A stretch of 64,000 nucleotides of DNA from an uncultured Bacteroidales bacterium. GTDB taxonomy: Bacteria > Bacteroidota > Bacteroidia > Bacteroidales > Paludibacteraceae. The DNA lies in assembly GCA_946534715.1 (NCBI GenBank), contig CAMNCW010000033.1:1-64000 (forward strand). Direction: 5' to 3'. Positions 9,753 through 19,465 of the stretch are shown here, piece after piece (positions within the stretch are counted from its first letter, which is position 1; each line of letters opens with the position of its first letter). A program made the position numbers and the translations under genes. The notes below the pieces were generated by a model. That model saw nothing but the letters and a program-made list of their open reading frames with translations, ran no database searches and was not told the DNA's origin.

Positions 9753-9787
9753 CGTGATCTCGTGGTCACGTGATCTTGTGATCACGA
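9753..9787. repeat. Degenerate 8-bp tandem array (CGTGATCT-type, 4 units)
   Basis: CGTGATCT-CGTGGTCA-CGTGATCT-TGTGATCA-CGACC between tig and typA. Confidence 0.8.
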
Positions 9788-9793
9788 CCGAAT

Positions 9794-11608
9794 TTATGCT
9801 CTTCCTGCGCGTTTGCGCTCGAGTTCGTCGAGTATGATTTTGCGGATACGCATTGCGTGCGGTGTTACCTCTACGTACTCATCCTCTTTGATGTACTCCA
9901 ATGCTTCCTCGAGGCTCATGCGAACGGGAGGTGGGAGAACCGCCTTGTCGTCCGCCGATTTGGAACGCATGTTCGTCAGTTTCTTGGATTTGGTTACGTT
10001 GATGACGATGTCTCCTTCTTTGGCGTTCTCTCCAACGACCTGTCCGGCATAGACCTCTTCCTGCGGGTCGATAAAGAACTTACCGCGGTCTTGCAGTTTA
10101 TCCAGCGCATAAGCGTACGCCGTTCCTGCTTCCATGGCGATGAGCGAACCGTTGTTGCGTTTCACGATCTCCCCTTTCCACGGCTGATACTCGAGGAACC
10201 GGTGCGCCATGATCGCTTCGCCGGCAGATACGTTCATCACATAGGTACGCATACCCATGATACCGCGGCTCGGGATAGTGAACTCGAGGTGTACCCGGTC
10301 GTTGATCATCTCCATCTTTGTCATCTCGCCCTTGTGGGTCGATACAAACTCGATGATTTTACCGCTGCACTCTTCCGGTGTATTAACGGTCAGAGATTCT
10401 ACCGGTTCGCATTTGACACCATCGATCTCTTTGATGATCACCTGCGGCTGACCCACTTGCAGTTCATATCCCTCGCGACGCATGGTCTCGATAAGTACCG
10501 ACAAGTGCAGGACGCCACGACCGAACACACGCCAACTGCTCTCTTCCGCGCCTTTCTCCACACGCAGAGCAAGGTTCTTTTCCAACTCCTTGTTCAGACG
10601 GTCCTGAATGTGACGCGAGGTCACGAACTTACCGTCCTGCCCGAAGAACGGGCTGTCGTTGATGCAGAAGGTCATGCTCATCGTCGGCTCGTCGATAGCG
10701 ATCGGTTTCAGAGCCTCGGGTTCGTTCGCATCGCAAACGGTATCTCCGATTTCGAAGCCGTCAATACCGATCATTGCGCAGATGTCGCCGTTCTTGACCA
10801 CGTCGGTTTTTACGTGGCCCATACCGGAGAACGTGTGCAGTTCCTTAATCTTGGTCTTGATCATCGTGCCATCTTTCTTCGCGAGCGTCACCGCCTGTCC
10901 GTCTTTGAACTCGCCTCTGTGTACACGGCCGATGGCGATACGGCCCACATAGGAGTTGTAGTCGAGCGATGTGACGAGCATCTGCGGCGTACCGGGGTTC
11001 TCTTCGGGAGCGGGGATGTACTCGATGATAGCGTCCATGAGGTCTGTCAGGTCTGTGGTCGGTTTTTTCCAGTCGCGCGACATCCAGCCGTTCTTGGCAG
11101 AACCGTACAAGGTCTGGAAATCCAACTGATCATCGGTTGCGTTGAGGTTGCACATGAGGTCGAACACCTCTTCCTGCACTTCGTCCGGCCGGCAGTTGAG
11201 TTTGTCCACTTTGTTGATCACCACAATGGGTTTCAGCCCCAATTCGAGTGCTTTTTGCAGTACAAACCGTGTCTGCGGCATCGGTCCCTCGAATGCATCG
11301 ACCAAGAGCAGAACGCCGTCCGCCATGTTCAGTACGCGCTCCACTTCGCCACCAAAGTCCGCGTGCCCCGGAGTGTCTATCACGTTGATTTTAACGCCTT
11401 TGTACTCGATGGCTACGTTCTTTGCGAGAATGGTTATACCGCGTTCGCGCTCCAAGTCGTTGTTGTCCAAAATCAACTCTTTGGGCTGATCGCTGAACTC
11501 TGATTGCTGTTGTTTCACCACGTTCGCGGTGTAGAGCATCTTATCGACCAAAGTTGTTTTTCCGTGGTCGACGTGCGCAATAATTGCTATGTTTCGTATA
11601 TTTTGCAT
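9794..11608 (-). CDS. typA: GTP-binding protein TypA/BipA
   Basis: [45 protein letters not shown]; full-length TypA architecture. Confidence 0.96.
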   Translation of the reverse strand: MQNIRNIAIIAHVDHGKTTLVDKMLYTANVVKQQQSEFSDQPKELILDNNDLERERGITILAKNVAIEYKGVKINVIDTPGHADFGGEVERVLNMADGVLLLVDAFEGPMPQTRFVLQKALELGLKPIVVINKVDKLNCRPDEVQEEVFDLMCNLNATDDQLDFQTLYGSAKNGWMSRDWKKPTTDLTDLMDAIIEYIPAPEENPGTPQMLVTSLDYNSYVGRIAIGRVHRGEFKDGQAVTLAKKDGTMIKTKIKELHTFSGMGHVKTDVVKNGDICAMIGIDGFEIGDTVCDANEPEALKPIAIDEPTMSMTFCINDSPFFGQDGKFVTSRHIQDRLNKELEKNLALRVEKGAEESSWRVFGRGVLHLSVLIETMRREGYELQVGQPQVIIKEIDGVKCEPVESLTVNTPEECSGKIIEFVSTHKGEMTKMEMINDRVHLEFTIPSRGIMGMRTYVMNVSAGEAIMAHRFLEYQPWKGEIVKRNNGSLIAMEAGTAYAYALDKLQDRGKFFIDPQEEVYAGQVVGENAKEGDIVINVTKSKKLTNMRSKSADDKAVLPPPVRMSLEEALEYIKEDEYVEVTPHAMRIRKIILDELERKRAGRA

Positions 11609-11662
11609 ACCTTAAATAATTGTCTTTCCGTGCGCCTATGCGCATACTAATCCAAAATAACG

Positions 11663-11672
11663 TGCAAAGATA
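11663..11672 (-). promoter_or_regulatory. Bacteroidota -7 box (TATCTTTGCA on minus) upstream of typA
   Basis: TGCAAAGATACAACAAAAATCGCATATATGCAAAT; extended -33 TTTGCATATATGC. Confidence 0.7.
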
Positions 11673-11842
11673 CAACAAAAATCGCATATATGCAAATATT
11701 CGGGCATTTTTTTTAGAAAAAAAACGATTTTGTCATGTTTACTTGAATCCATTCGGTTTATCGGTCGTTGGTAGTGTTTTTGAATGATGTTCGCTTAAAG
11801 GCAGATAGAAAGCAGTTAATACCCTCTATATCCACTAAGGAT

Positions 11843-12020
11843 CATTAAGAATCTTTAAGAACAACTAACGTCCAATTTTCGAACACAGCGTTCGAAAAAA
11901 CTCTTTGTATAAAAAACGTCATGAGACTTTTGAGACTTTTGAGATTTTTCTGCCTGTGCGGACAGAGAAAGAAAATCTCAAAAGTCTCAAAAGTCTCAAA
12001 AGTCTCAGTGCAAAAAATTA
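11843..12020. repeat. Hairpin element A: conserved head, short hairpin, inverted 9-bp tandem arms, GTGCAAA tail
   Basis: GAGACTTTT x2 + GAGATTTTT, loop, AAAATCTC + AAAAGTCTC x3; preceded by TTCGAACACAGCGTTCGAA hairpin. Confidence 0.85.
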
Positions 12021-12042
12021 AATTATGCGCAATCAGGCAAAA

Positions 12043-14280
12043 TTATTGAACCGTTTGCCCGAGTGCGTTAAAGAGTTTGCCGTTTTTCTCAATGATGAAC
12101 TGACCATTGATGATGAACTTGGCGCTTTGTGCGTTGATGCCTTGTATGTTCTCGATGCCTTGTGCGGCTTTGCAGAGAACTGCCATCGGGATGAATACAT
12201 CCGCTGCACCTTTGGAATAGAGACGGACATAAGCCTGATGCACGCCTTCCTCCTCTCCTTTGAAACCGACAGCCACTACGCCGCCTTCGGCAGGAATACT
12301 CTCTGCGGAGAGTTTGAAGCGGTTGTAGTTGGCGCCAGCGATCTCCATATGTACCGGCTCGGTCAAGTTGGAAGTAGCCACGGAGAATGAGCCTATCACG
12401 CGCTCTTCGCCTACTATTGCCAGCGAGTCAATGATCATCGTTACGCTCGGCGTGATGGTCGGCAGGTCAGCGCGCCCCCATGACACATTGTCAATGAAAT
12501 AGGTCACAGCCCCCTCGCCACCATTCGGACCTGCATAGCGGAATGCAATGCAGAAGGCATCCGCTATGTTCTCCTGATTCGTGAGGTTCAAATGGAAGGT
12601 GTACCATTTCTCGTTCTCATCGCCGGTAGTCGGAATAGAGAAGGAACCTGTCAAGTTCTGGAAGAGCACACTGTCCAGATTCGTCGGATCGACGTAATAG
12701 ACCTCAAAGGTCGCGCTGCTTCCTTCCTCCGGCAGATACTCAGCCATCACGTCAAAGGTGAACACTTTGCCTTGTGCGTTCTTGTAGTCCAAGACCGGTG
12801 TGACGAGCCACATTTCCCAGATGCCCGTAGAGCCTTTTCCGTATTGGTAAGCTGTCGCTTTGGCGCATTTGTTGTTGCCACGGGGCGGGGTAGCGCGGTT
12901 TTCGTCGTAGCCCCACCACGGACGGGCGTCTAACGGTGCTACGTTCTGCCAGCCCTCCAAAATCAAGGTCTCGTTATGTTTAGAATCCTCGAAATCTTCG
13001 TTCAGCAAGGCTACCGGGTGCGACAGATCCCAACTGAACTTGGTTTTCCAATCAATAGTCTCTTCGCTTTTGGCATTCGCTTTTCCGTTGAGCGTTACCA
13101 CAACAGGAGTTGCGTTCTCGGAGCTGATGGTGATGGTAGATTGATAGGTGCCTTCCTCTAACGGGGTGAAATAAATTGTCACCTCTGATTCGAAGTTCTT
13201 GGCTAACATGCTCTCCACAATGGTGAATGCCTGACCTTGTATGTGATCCACTTTCAGATACAGAAAATCCGTGCAGTTCTCGCTCTTGACGGTGATCTTG
13301 CCGGAGATCTGTTTGCCAACTGTGGTCTCAAACGTCGGCACAACGGACGGCGTTACGCTGATAACCGGTTTGGCGGTCGTGTCCACACAGGACGCATTGA
13401 GCGTGATCGATTGGAATAGCGCCGGATGAGACGTGTTGTCAATGTTGAGTACGGCTTTGTGGGTGCCGGCCTTGGTCGGAATATACGATACGATCAGTTC
13501 GCATTCGCTCTGGTCGGCTGCCAAAGAGGTTTGTGACAGATGGAACTGGTCAGCATCGGTATAGGTCAACTCGAATGTGGTAGTGCTGAGCACATTTGCC
13601 TGACTGATCTTAATAGGCGCAAACTGCACCGTGTCACCAAGATTAGCGGTTACTGAGTTCAGCGTTTTGGGTAGCACGGTGATCACCGGATCTTTGGGCT
13701 CCTCTTTCGGCATTTGTTCTACACGGAAGGCATCCAGCAAGATCTTCGTGCTTTTGGGCACATAGACGCGGATACGCAGGTTAGAGGATTTTTCCGGTTT
13801 GTTTGTTACCATGACAATAGAGTCCCATGTCGGTGTGATGCTGTCGGCTATTACTTGTGTTAAGACCGCTGCATCGTGCTCTTTGATCTCATCCACATTG
13901 GTAGCACCGGCTTTGGCTTCCCAGTAACAGTCGCTTTTGACTGCACTTCCTTCAGCGATAGCCGTCACTTTGTAGTACATCACGATTTTGAAACCCGTGC
14001 CGGCTTCGTACTGGTCATCGCTCAGCGAAACATAGTTGTCAATGGTGTAGTTCGATTTGACGTCCAACGAGAGCGATATATCGCCGTCGATTTTGTCGGT
14101 CTCTTCGGCCGTACATTGCCCTAACGGTGTAGTCCATTCATCAAACGAGCAACCGAGGAAATTACAGCTATGTTCATCAAAGCTGCCGTTCTTGAGTAAA
14201 TTTACATTTTCTGCTGCCAAAGGCGCTCCCCATACGAGGAGCGCACTTAGCAACAGAACGAAAGTCTGTTTAAGTTTCAT
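12043..14280 (-). CDS. Secreted multidomain protein with choice-of-anchor/carbohydrate-binding-like domains and NGQF C-terminal tail
   Basis: Signal peptide; DNVSWGRADLPTI-type adhesion region; Ig-like repeats; ends AKFIINGQFIIEKNGKLFNALGQTVQ. Confidence 0.65.
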   Translation of the reverse strand: MKLKQTFVLLLSALLVWGAPLAAENVNLLKNGSFDEHSCNFLGCSFDEWTTPLGQCTAEETDKIDGDISLSLDVKSNYTIDNYVSLSDDQYEAGTGFKIVMYYKVTAIAEGSAVKSDCYWEAKAGATNVDEIKEHDAAVLTQVIADSITPTWDSIVMVTNKPEKSSNLRIRVYVPKSTKILLDAFRVEQMPKEEPKDPVITVLPKTLNSVTANLGDTVQFAPIKISQANVLSTTTFELTYTDADQFHLSQTSLAADQSECELIVSYIPTKAGTHKAVLNIDNTSHPALFQSITLNASCVDTTAKPVISVTPSVVPTFETTVGKQISGKITVKSENCTDFLYLKVDHIQGQAFTIVESMLAKNFESEVTIYFTPLEEGTYQSTITISSENATPVVVTLNGKANAKSEETIDWKTKFSWDLSHPVALLNEDFEDSKHNETLILEGWQNVAPLDARPWWGYDENRATPPRGNNKCAKATAYQYGKGSTGIWEMWLVTPVLDYKNAQGKVFTFDVMAEYLPEEGSSATFEVYYVDPTNLDSVLFQNLTGSFSIPTTGDENEKWYTFHLNLTNQENIADAFCIAFRYAGPNGGEGAVTYFIDNVSWGRADLPTITPSVTMIIDSLAIVGEERVIGSFSVATSNLTEPVHMEIAGANYNRFKLSAESIPAEGGVVAVGFKGEEEGVHQAYVRLYSKGAADVFIPMAVLCKAAQGIENIQGINAQSAKFIINGQFIIEKNGKLFNALGQTVQ

Positions 14281-14338
14281 ATTATTTGTTTATTTGATAG
14301 GTCAAATAATCGTGCTTTTTGGGGTGATGGATAAACCA

Positions 14339-16156
14339 TTATTTCTCAACTCCTAACACGTTGTACTCTTTTCCGTCGCGGAGGATGATCAACTGACCAT
14401 TGCGTACCACCTTAACTGCCTTGCCTTTGCTTTGGATATTCTCAATTGCCGTTGCGCTACGCGGTACGCGGTTGGTAAGGTTTGTACTGGAGGAGATAGC
14501 AATTCCTCCTGTTGTATAAACCAATTGACCTACTACATCAGCTTTAGCCGGAATATCCTCACCGATGATATCGCAATTTTCAGGTACCTGAATACGTGCC
14601 GTATTATCACCTTGTTTGATATAAAACCAACCTTGAGCAAACTTGTCTTTATTTGTATCCGTAAACTCCACTTGAGTCAGTTTGATATAAGCTGGTCCGT
14701 AGTTATTCATATCTGCGATATTCGTCTCGATTGGAACAAGTGCGTTTTCGTGGCTGACTACTGTCGGGAAATCATATGCATATGCGGTAACAAATCCACG
14801 GGTGTACTCTTCTTCTTCTACACGTAGAATAACTACTTTTTCCAGTTTATCCCCTATTGCCAATTCGCACATACCATATTCATTGTAGATAAAAGCACCG
14901 GTAGCATCTTGAAGCACCCACACACCATCAATAGAGCCTATAACAATGGGTTGTGTAGCCAAGACATATGGCTTTCCTTCTGCGAGTGATGCTATAGCCG
15001 CGATATTGGTCACGCTCGGCAACGGCTCAACCGCATTCCAAGTAACGTTGATGACTTTGTCTGCTGCGTCTTCGGAGGAGAGGGTGATCTTTGCACTTCC
15101 TTCGCCTGCTGCGGTGGCGGTCAAGGTCAAACTAACCGCTGCACCTTCTTCTGCTTCAGCTGCTTCTTTGGTTACGGAAGCTGCCGAAACGACCAATTGT
15201 TCGTTGTTCGAAGCAATAGAAATTGCGCCTTTCAAGTTGCTACCCTTGATGGTCAAATTCTTATTGGCAGCTTCGTTTACATTGACATTACCGAAACTAA
15301 AGCTCTGATCAGCAATAATCGTCGGAGTTTGTGGAGCTTCGCCACCTTCCCACAAATCTGCCCAATCGGTCACTACTTTCAACTCGTCGATGATAGCCGA
15401 TTCCGGAGCGTTGCCAATAGCTAATATACCAACACCAACTATACCAGTTTTGTCGTTAGGAGCGTTTGATTGATTGTTTGTTACGGCAATAGTCTGACTA
15501 TCTTTAGTCGGGTTGATGTAAAGGTTAACTACATCATCTGCACTTCCGGAATTAACAATATATTCTGCTACGACAAGATAGGTTTGGTTAATATTGAATG
15601 TCCCTTCTGCGTATTGAGCCGTTTCAGTAATTTTACGGATGCCAAACTTAAAAGTATTAGCATCTACTGTAGTTACCATTACTTGTGCATTTGTAAAAGC
15701 GATTCCTGTTCCGGTTGCACTTGTTAACAAACCAGCAACATATGTATTGATGCCACCTGTTGCACCAGTGCCTGTGTTTAAAGATGTGGCTTTAAACAAA
15801 AAACTCATATAGTATTTCTCGCCAGCATTAAGAGAAGTGTGCTGTTTTCCCGAAGGGAATAGTATATAATCTTTTTGCTGATTCCTTTTGCTTTCTACAG
15901 CTTTTCCTGTTGTTGATGAGCAGTAGCCGCTATATGTTAATTGTTGCTCTACTACAGCACGGTATTGTGGGTTTGTGGCTGTTGGATTACCATTGGTGTA
16001 CCAACTGTTATCACTAGCAAGAGTTCCCGAACTCCAAGCGCCAACAGAAAGACGACCTGTAGTTGAGTCGTTAAAGTTGCACGAGAATAACACCTCTGCA
16101 TTCATTGTGCTAACAGCTATCACAGCTGCGCACAGGAGGGTAAAAATCTTTTTCAT
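14339..16156 (-). CDS. Secreted protein with Ig-like/OB-like domains and NGQL C-terminal tail
   Basis: MKKIFTLLCAAVIAVSTMNA signal; ends AVKVVRNGQLIILRDGKEYNVLGVEK. Confidence 0.65.
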   Translation of the reverse strand: MKKIFTLLCAAVIAVSTMNAEVLFSCNFNDSTTGRLSVGAWSSGTLASDNSWYTNGNPTATNPQYRAVVEQQLTYSGYCSSTTGKAVESKRNQQKDYILFPSGKQHTSLNAGEKYYMSFLFKATSLNTGTGATGGINTYVAGLLTSATGTGIAFTNAQVMVTTVDANTFKFGIRKITETAQYAEGTFNINQTYLVVAEYIVNSGSADDVVNLYINPTKDSQTIAVTNNQSNAPNDKTGIVGVGILAIGNAPESAIIDELKVVTDWADLWEGGEAPQTPTIIADQSFSFGNVNVNEAANKNLTIKGSNLKGAISIASNNEQLVVSAASVTKEAAEAEEGAAVSLTLTATAAGEGSAKITLSSEDAADKVINVTWNAVEPLPSVTNIAAIASLAEGKPYVLATQPIVIGSIDGVWVLQDATGAFIYNEYGMCELAIGDKLEKVVILRVEEEEYTRGFVTAYAYDFPTVVSHENALVPIETNIADMNNYGPAYIKLTQVEFTDTNKDKFAQGWFYIKQGDNTARIQVPENCDIIGEDIPAKADVVGQLVYTTGGIAISSSTNLTNRVPRSATAIENIQSKGKAVKVVRNGQLIILRDGKEYNVLGVEK

Positions 16157-16271
16157 ACGCGTTAAATAATTAAATAGTTTGATTTTTTATTTGTTTTATA
16201 ATTTTTGAGCCATTTTTGATAGTTTTGGACCAAAAACCTTTCTTTAGTCTGTATTGTATTACCAAATTGGG

Positions 16272-16281
16272 TGCAAAGGTA
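16272..16281 (-). promoter_or_regulatory. Bacteroidota -7 box (TACCTTTGCA on minus)
   Basis: TGCAAAGGTACAACTTTTTTCTGACATGCGCAAAT upstream of 14339..16156. Confidence 0.65.
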
Positions 16282-16469
16282 CAACTTTTTTCTGACATGC
16301 GCAAATTTTTTGTAGAAAAAAGCGAATTTTAGTTGAATTTATTTGTTAAAATGAAAAGAAATGGCGGTTTTTGATGACTTTTTGATAAGTAAATTGTGCG
16401 CTTTTCTTTCCTTTGTGTCAATACGCAACAGAAATTTAAGTTCCAGAAAATAATTTTTGATCGCTAAAG

Positions 16470-16491
16470 ACCCGCGAAAAACCCGCGAAAA
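16470..16491. repeat. 11-bp tandem repeat ACCCGCGAAAA x2
   Basis: GACCCGCGAAAAACCCGCGAAAAC. Confidence 0.8.
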
Positions 16492-16503
16492 CAATTCACA
16501 ATG

Positions 16504-16565
16504 CACAATTCTTAGCCCTAAAGGGCACGATTATTTGGCGAGCCAAATTTTCACAATGCACAATG
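16504..16565. repeat. Double-hairpin interspersed repeat, copy 1
   Basis: CTTAGCCCTAAAGGGCACGATTATTTGGCGAGCCAAATTTTCACAAT, near-identical to 17155-17220. Confidence 0.9.
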
Positions 16566-16748
16566 AGAGGCGCGAGAGTGGCGCGAGAGTGGCTGATTGA
16601 GTGCTGTGAGTCGGCTGTTTTGATAAGTGGAGTTTACAAAATGTCAGCGAAAGATGCGAGAAACTGATATTTTGTAAAGCGGACTCTTCAAAAATTAGAA
16701 ATTTATCGTTTTTGTGCTCAAATATTTGCATAGTACCCAAAAAAGCAG

Positions 16749-16756
16749 TACCTTTG
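16749..16756 (+). promoter_or_regulatory. Bacteroidota -7 box TACCTTTG
   Basis: GCAGTACCTTTGCAG upstream of 16838..17125. Confidence 0.65.
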
Positions 16757-16837
16757 CAGCGGATTTCAAAAATAGTACTCAAATCCCGCACACGAATGCG
16801 TCAATTCGCAATAATCGATCTTTAAAATTACAAAATT

Positions 16838-17125
16838 ATGAAAAAGGTATTATTTAGTCTGTTGACCTTAGTATCATTGGTTGCAGGAGGTACCTTAAGT
16901 TATGCCGCCAAGAACACCAATGATAATTTCACGGTACGTTTCCGCGAGAACACCTTAGTGGTAACATCCGCTCAGATGGAGGAAGCGCGAATCTATTCGA
17001 TGCAGGGCAAACTGCTACAGAAAGAGAGAGGCAACTTCGTAGAGTTCGAACTCGACCGCGGTACCTATCGTCTCTTCGCCAAAGTGAACGGTGACACCGT
17101 AACTCGCAGAATAGAACTGCGTTAG
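16838..17125 (+). CDS. Small exported protein: signal peptide plus a lone C-terminal-sorting-like beta domain
   Basis: MKKVLFSLLTLVSLVAGGTLSYA then ARIYSMQGKLLQKERGNFVEFELDRGTYRLFAKVNGDTVTRRIEL, resembling type IX secretion type A CTDs. Confidence 0.6.
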   Translation: MKKVLFSLLTLVSLVAGGTLSYAAKNTNDNFTVRFRENTLVVTSAQMEEARIYSMQGKLLQKERGNFVEFELDRGTYRLFAKVNGDTVTRRIELR

Positions 17126-17154
17126 CAAAAAAGAGCCACACGGCTCTTTTTTTT
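17126..17154 (+). terminator. Rho-independent-type terminator
   Basis: AAAAAAGAGCCACACGGCTCTTTTTTTTATT directly after stop of 16838..17125. Confidence 0.85.
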
Positions 17155-17220
17155 ATTCTTAGCCCTAAAGGGCACGATTATTTGGCAAAGCCAAATTTTC
17201 ACAATTTACAATACACAATT
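17155..17220. repeat. Double-hairpin interspersed repeat, copy 2
   Basis: TTAGCCCTAAAGGGCACGATTATTTGGCAAAGCCAAATTTTCACAATTTACAATACACAATT. Confidence 0.9.
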
Positions 17221-18292
17221 AGCGGCTTGCTCTGATATAGAGGGGTATGGAGATGGCTAAGAAGACGAAGTTAGGGATCCATGCCGCCATGAAGGGGCTC
17301 ATTACATTATTGACTGAGAATGTGGTACTTACCGTAGAAAAGAGAATATATGCGGCGGTGAGCACGACACCGATACCTAAGTTCTTACCCATACCTCCCC
17401 GCACTTTGCGGCTACTCATCGTCACACCTAAAAGCGTCATGATAAAGGCTCCTAAAGGCGACGCCCAACGTTTATGGTATTCCACTTCGAAGGCTTTGAC
17501 GTTTCCGCTTCCACGCGCGCGCTGGCGTTCCATATAATGTCTCAGTTCGGGTGTGGTCATTTGTTGTGCCTGCTGGGCGGTGATGAAGAGTTCGTCAGGA
17601 ATAATCGGTAATTGGATATCTAATCGTTTGCCGCGATCCAGGGTCTCGCGCATTGCGTCAAACTGCCGGCGGGTATAATTATCCAAATGCCAGTATTCCA
17701 GCGAATCATAGTAGATACGATCCGCCGTGATACGTTCCACCAAGGTCTTGCCCTCAAACTGCTCGATCGAACACCTGTATCCGATCCCCGAGCGGCGCTG
17801 GAAAGATTCGATGTGCAGGATTCTTCCCGGCTCGACCTCTAATTGCATGTTTCGTGCGTTCTCGGTGGTGAAATGCTCGATGTATTTATCGGTGAATTGC
17901 AACATTCGTTCGCTGCTTTTGGGGATGATCCAACCTCCTAAGTACATGCCCAAAGCAAAGAGCAGCCCCGCCGAAACGGCGTAAGGCACCATCAGACGGT
18001 GAAAACTCATGCCGGCCGCGTGCATCGCGATGATCTCCGAGTTGCCCGCCAGTTTGGAGGTGAAGAAAATGACGGAGATGAATATGAAGAGCGAGCTGAA
18101 CATGTTCATGTAATACGGCACGAAAGGCACGTAATAATCCAAGATGATCTCTTTGAGAGGCACTTGGTTTTCAAAGAAGTCGTCCATCTTCTCCGTCAGG
18201 TCAAACACGATGGCAATAGACAAAATGAGTACGATCGAGAAAAAGAACGTACCCAAAAATTTCCTGATAATATACCAATCGAGCTTTTTCAT
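17219..18292 (-). CDS. LptF/LptG family permease (YjgP/YjgQ)
   Basis: MKKLDWYIIRKFLGTFFFSIVLILSIAIVFDLTEKMDDF; multi-TM permease. Confidence 0.9.
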   Translation of the reverse strand: MKKLDWYIIRKFLGTFFFSIVLILSIAIVFDLTEKMDDFFENQVPLKEIILDYYVPFVPYYMNMFSSLFIFISVIFFTSKLAGNSEIIAMHAAGMSFHRLMVPYAVSAGLLFALGMYLGGWIIPKSSERMLQFTDKYIEHFTTENARNMQLEVEPGRILHIESFQRRSGIGYRCSIEQFEGKTLVERITADRIYYDSLEYWHLDNYTRRQFDAMRETLDRGKRLDIQLPIIPDELFITAQQAQQMTTPELRHYMERQRARGSGNVKAFEVEYHKRWASPLGAFIMTLLGVTMSSRKVRGGMGKNLGIGVVLTAAYILFSTVSTTFSVNNVMSPFMAAWIPNFVFLAISIPLYIRASR

Positions 18293-19425
18293 TACAGCCG
18301 GTTCATGATATTCGGCATGACGGATTCTTTCCAGGTGTGGAAATCTCCGGAGAGGATGTGTTGACGCGCCTGTGTGACGAGATCAAGATAGAACGCCAAG
18401 TTATGGATCGATAGGATCTCCAGACCCAACATCTCCTGGGCATGGATCAAATGGCGTGCATAGGCTCTGGTGTAGGCATGATCGACGTAACTGGTGCCGG
18501 TAGGATCCAATTCGGTGAAATCGTCCTCCCATTTCTTGTTCCGCAGGTTCATGACGCCGTTCCAAGTGAAGATCATGCCGTTTCGTCCGTTACGTGTAGG
18601 CATGACGCAATCGAACATGTCCACGCCGCGGTCGATGGCTTCCAATATGTTCCACGGCGTACCGACGCCCATGAGGTATCGCGGTTTGTTTTGCGGCAGG
18701 ATGTCGTTGCAGACCTCGATCATGTCATACATGATTTCCGTAGGTTCTCCTACCGCCAGACCACCTATTGCATATCCGTCGCGGTCCAAGTCTCTCAGCC
18801 GTTTGCATGCCTCCTGCCGCAAGTCCGTATAGGTACATCCCTGCACAATAGGGAAGAGGTGCTGCTGATAGCCGTAGAGGTCCTCCGTGCTGTCAAAGCG
18901 GCTGATACAGCGGTCTAACCAGCGATGGGTTCTGTCCATGGAGTCCTTGGCGTATTTCTTATCCGCCGTGCCGGGGCAGCATTCGTCAAAAGCCATCATG
19001 ATGTCCGCGCCTATCTCGCGCTCTATATCCATCACGCTCTCAGGGGTGAAGAGTAACTTGCGTCCGTCGATATGGCTGCTGAAGCGCACGCCCTCTTCTG
19101 TCATTTTGCGTATGTCAGTCAGTGAGAAGACCTGAAACCCGCCGCTATCAGTGAGTATAGGTCGTTTCCATCCCTCAAACCGGTGCAGACCTCCCGCTTT
19201 GCGCAATATCTCCGTGCCGGGACGCAGGAAGAGATGATAGGTGTTGCCCAGAATGATCTGCGCCTTGATATCGTCCTCCAGTTCGCATCGTTGCACGCCT
19301 TTCACCGTACCGACTGTACCTACAGGCATGAAGATAGGGGTAAGGATGTCGCCATGATCCGTGTGTATCACACCGGCTCTTGCGCCAACGCCCTTTGCCT
19401 CGCTATGTAATTCAAAAAATGCCAT
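18292..19425 (-). CDS. tgt: Queuine tRNA-ribosyltransferase
   Basis: LTDSGGFQVFSL, MAFDEC, GGLAVGEP, YLMGVGTPWNILEAI, FDCVMPTRNGRNG. Confidence 0.96.
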   Translation of the reverse strand: MAFFELHSEAKGVGARAGVIHTDHGDILTPIFMPVGTVGTVKGVQRCELEDDIKAQIILGNTYHLFLRPGTEILRKAGGLHRFEGWKRPILTDSGGFQVFSLTDIRKMTEEGVRFSSHIDGRKLLFTPESVMDIEREIGADIMMAFDECCPGTADKKYAKDSMDRTHRWLDRCISRFDSTEDLYGYQQHLFPIVQGCTYTDLRQEACKRLRDLDRDGYAIGGLAVGEPTEIMYDMIEVCNDILPQNKPRYLMGVGTPWNILEAIDRGVDMFDCVMPTRNGRNGMIFTWNGVMNLRNKKWEDDFTELDPTGTSYVDHAYTRAYARHLIHAQEMLGLEILSIHNLAFYLDLVTQARQHILSGDFHTWKESVMPNIMNRL

Positions 19426-19465
19426 TTAACAGCTTAACACTTTAACGGTTTAACAGCTTAACGTA
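19426..19465. repeat. 8-bp tandem array TTAACNNN x5 filling tgt/panD junction
   Basis: TTAACAGC-TTAACACT-TTAACGGT-TTAACAGC-TTAACGTA. Confidence 0.9.

Noticed and set aside
8470-9837. 455-aa plus-strand ORF opposite tig
   Set aside because: Antisense shadow of trigger factor; Phe/Leu/Val-rich mirror of a Lys/Glu-rich protein
9857-11503. 548-aa plus-strand ORF opposite typA
   Set aside because: Full overlap with the clearly identified typA gene; composition looks like an antisense shadow ORF
11921-12008. CRISPR-like repeats
   Set aside because: Units are 9 bp, contiguous and mirrored into a hairpin, with no spacers and no cas genes
16531-16791. 86-aa minus-strand ORF
   Set aside because: Overlaps the interspersed repeat and the plus-strand promoter region; no recognisable protein features
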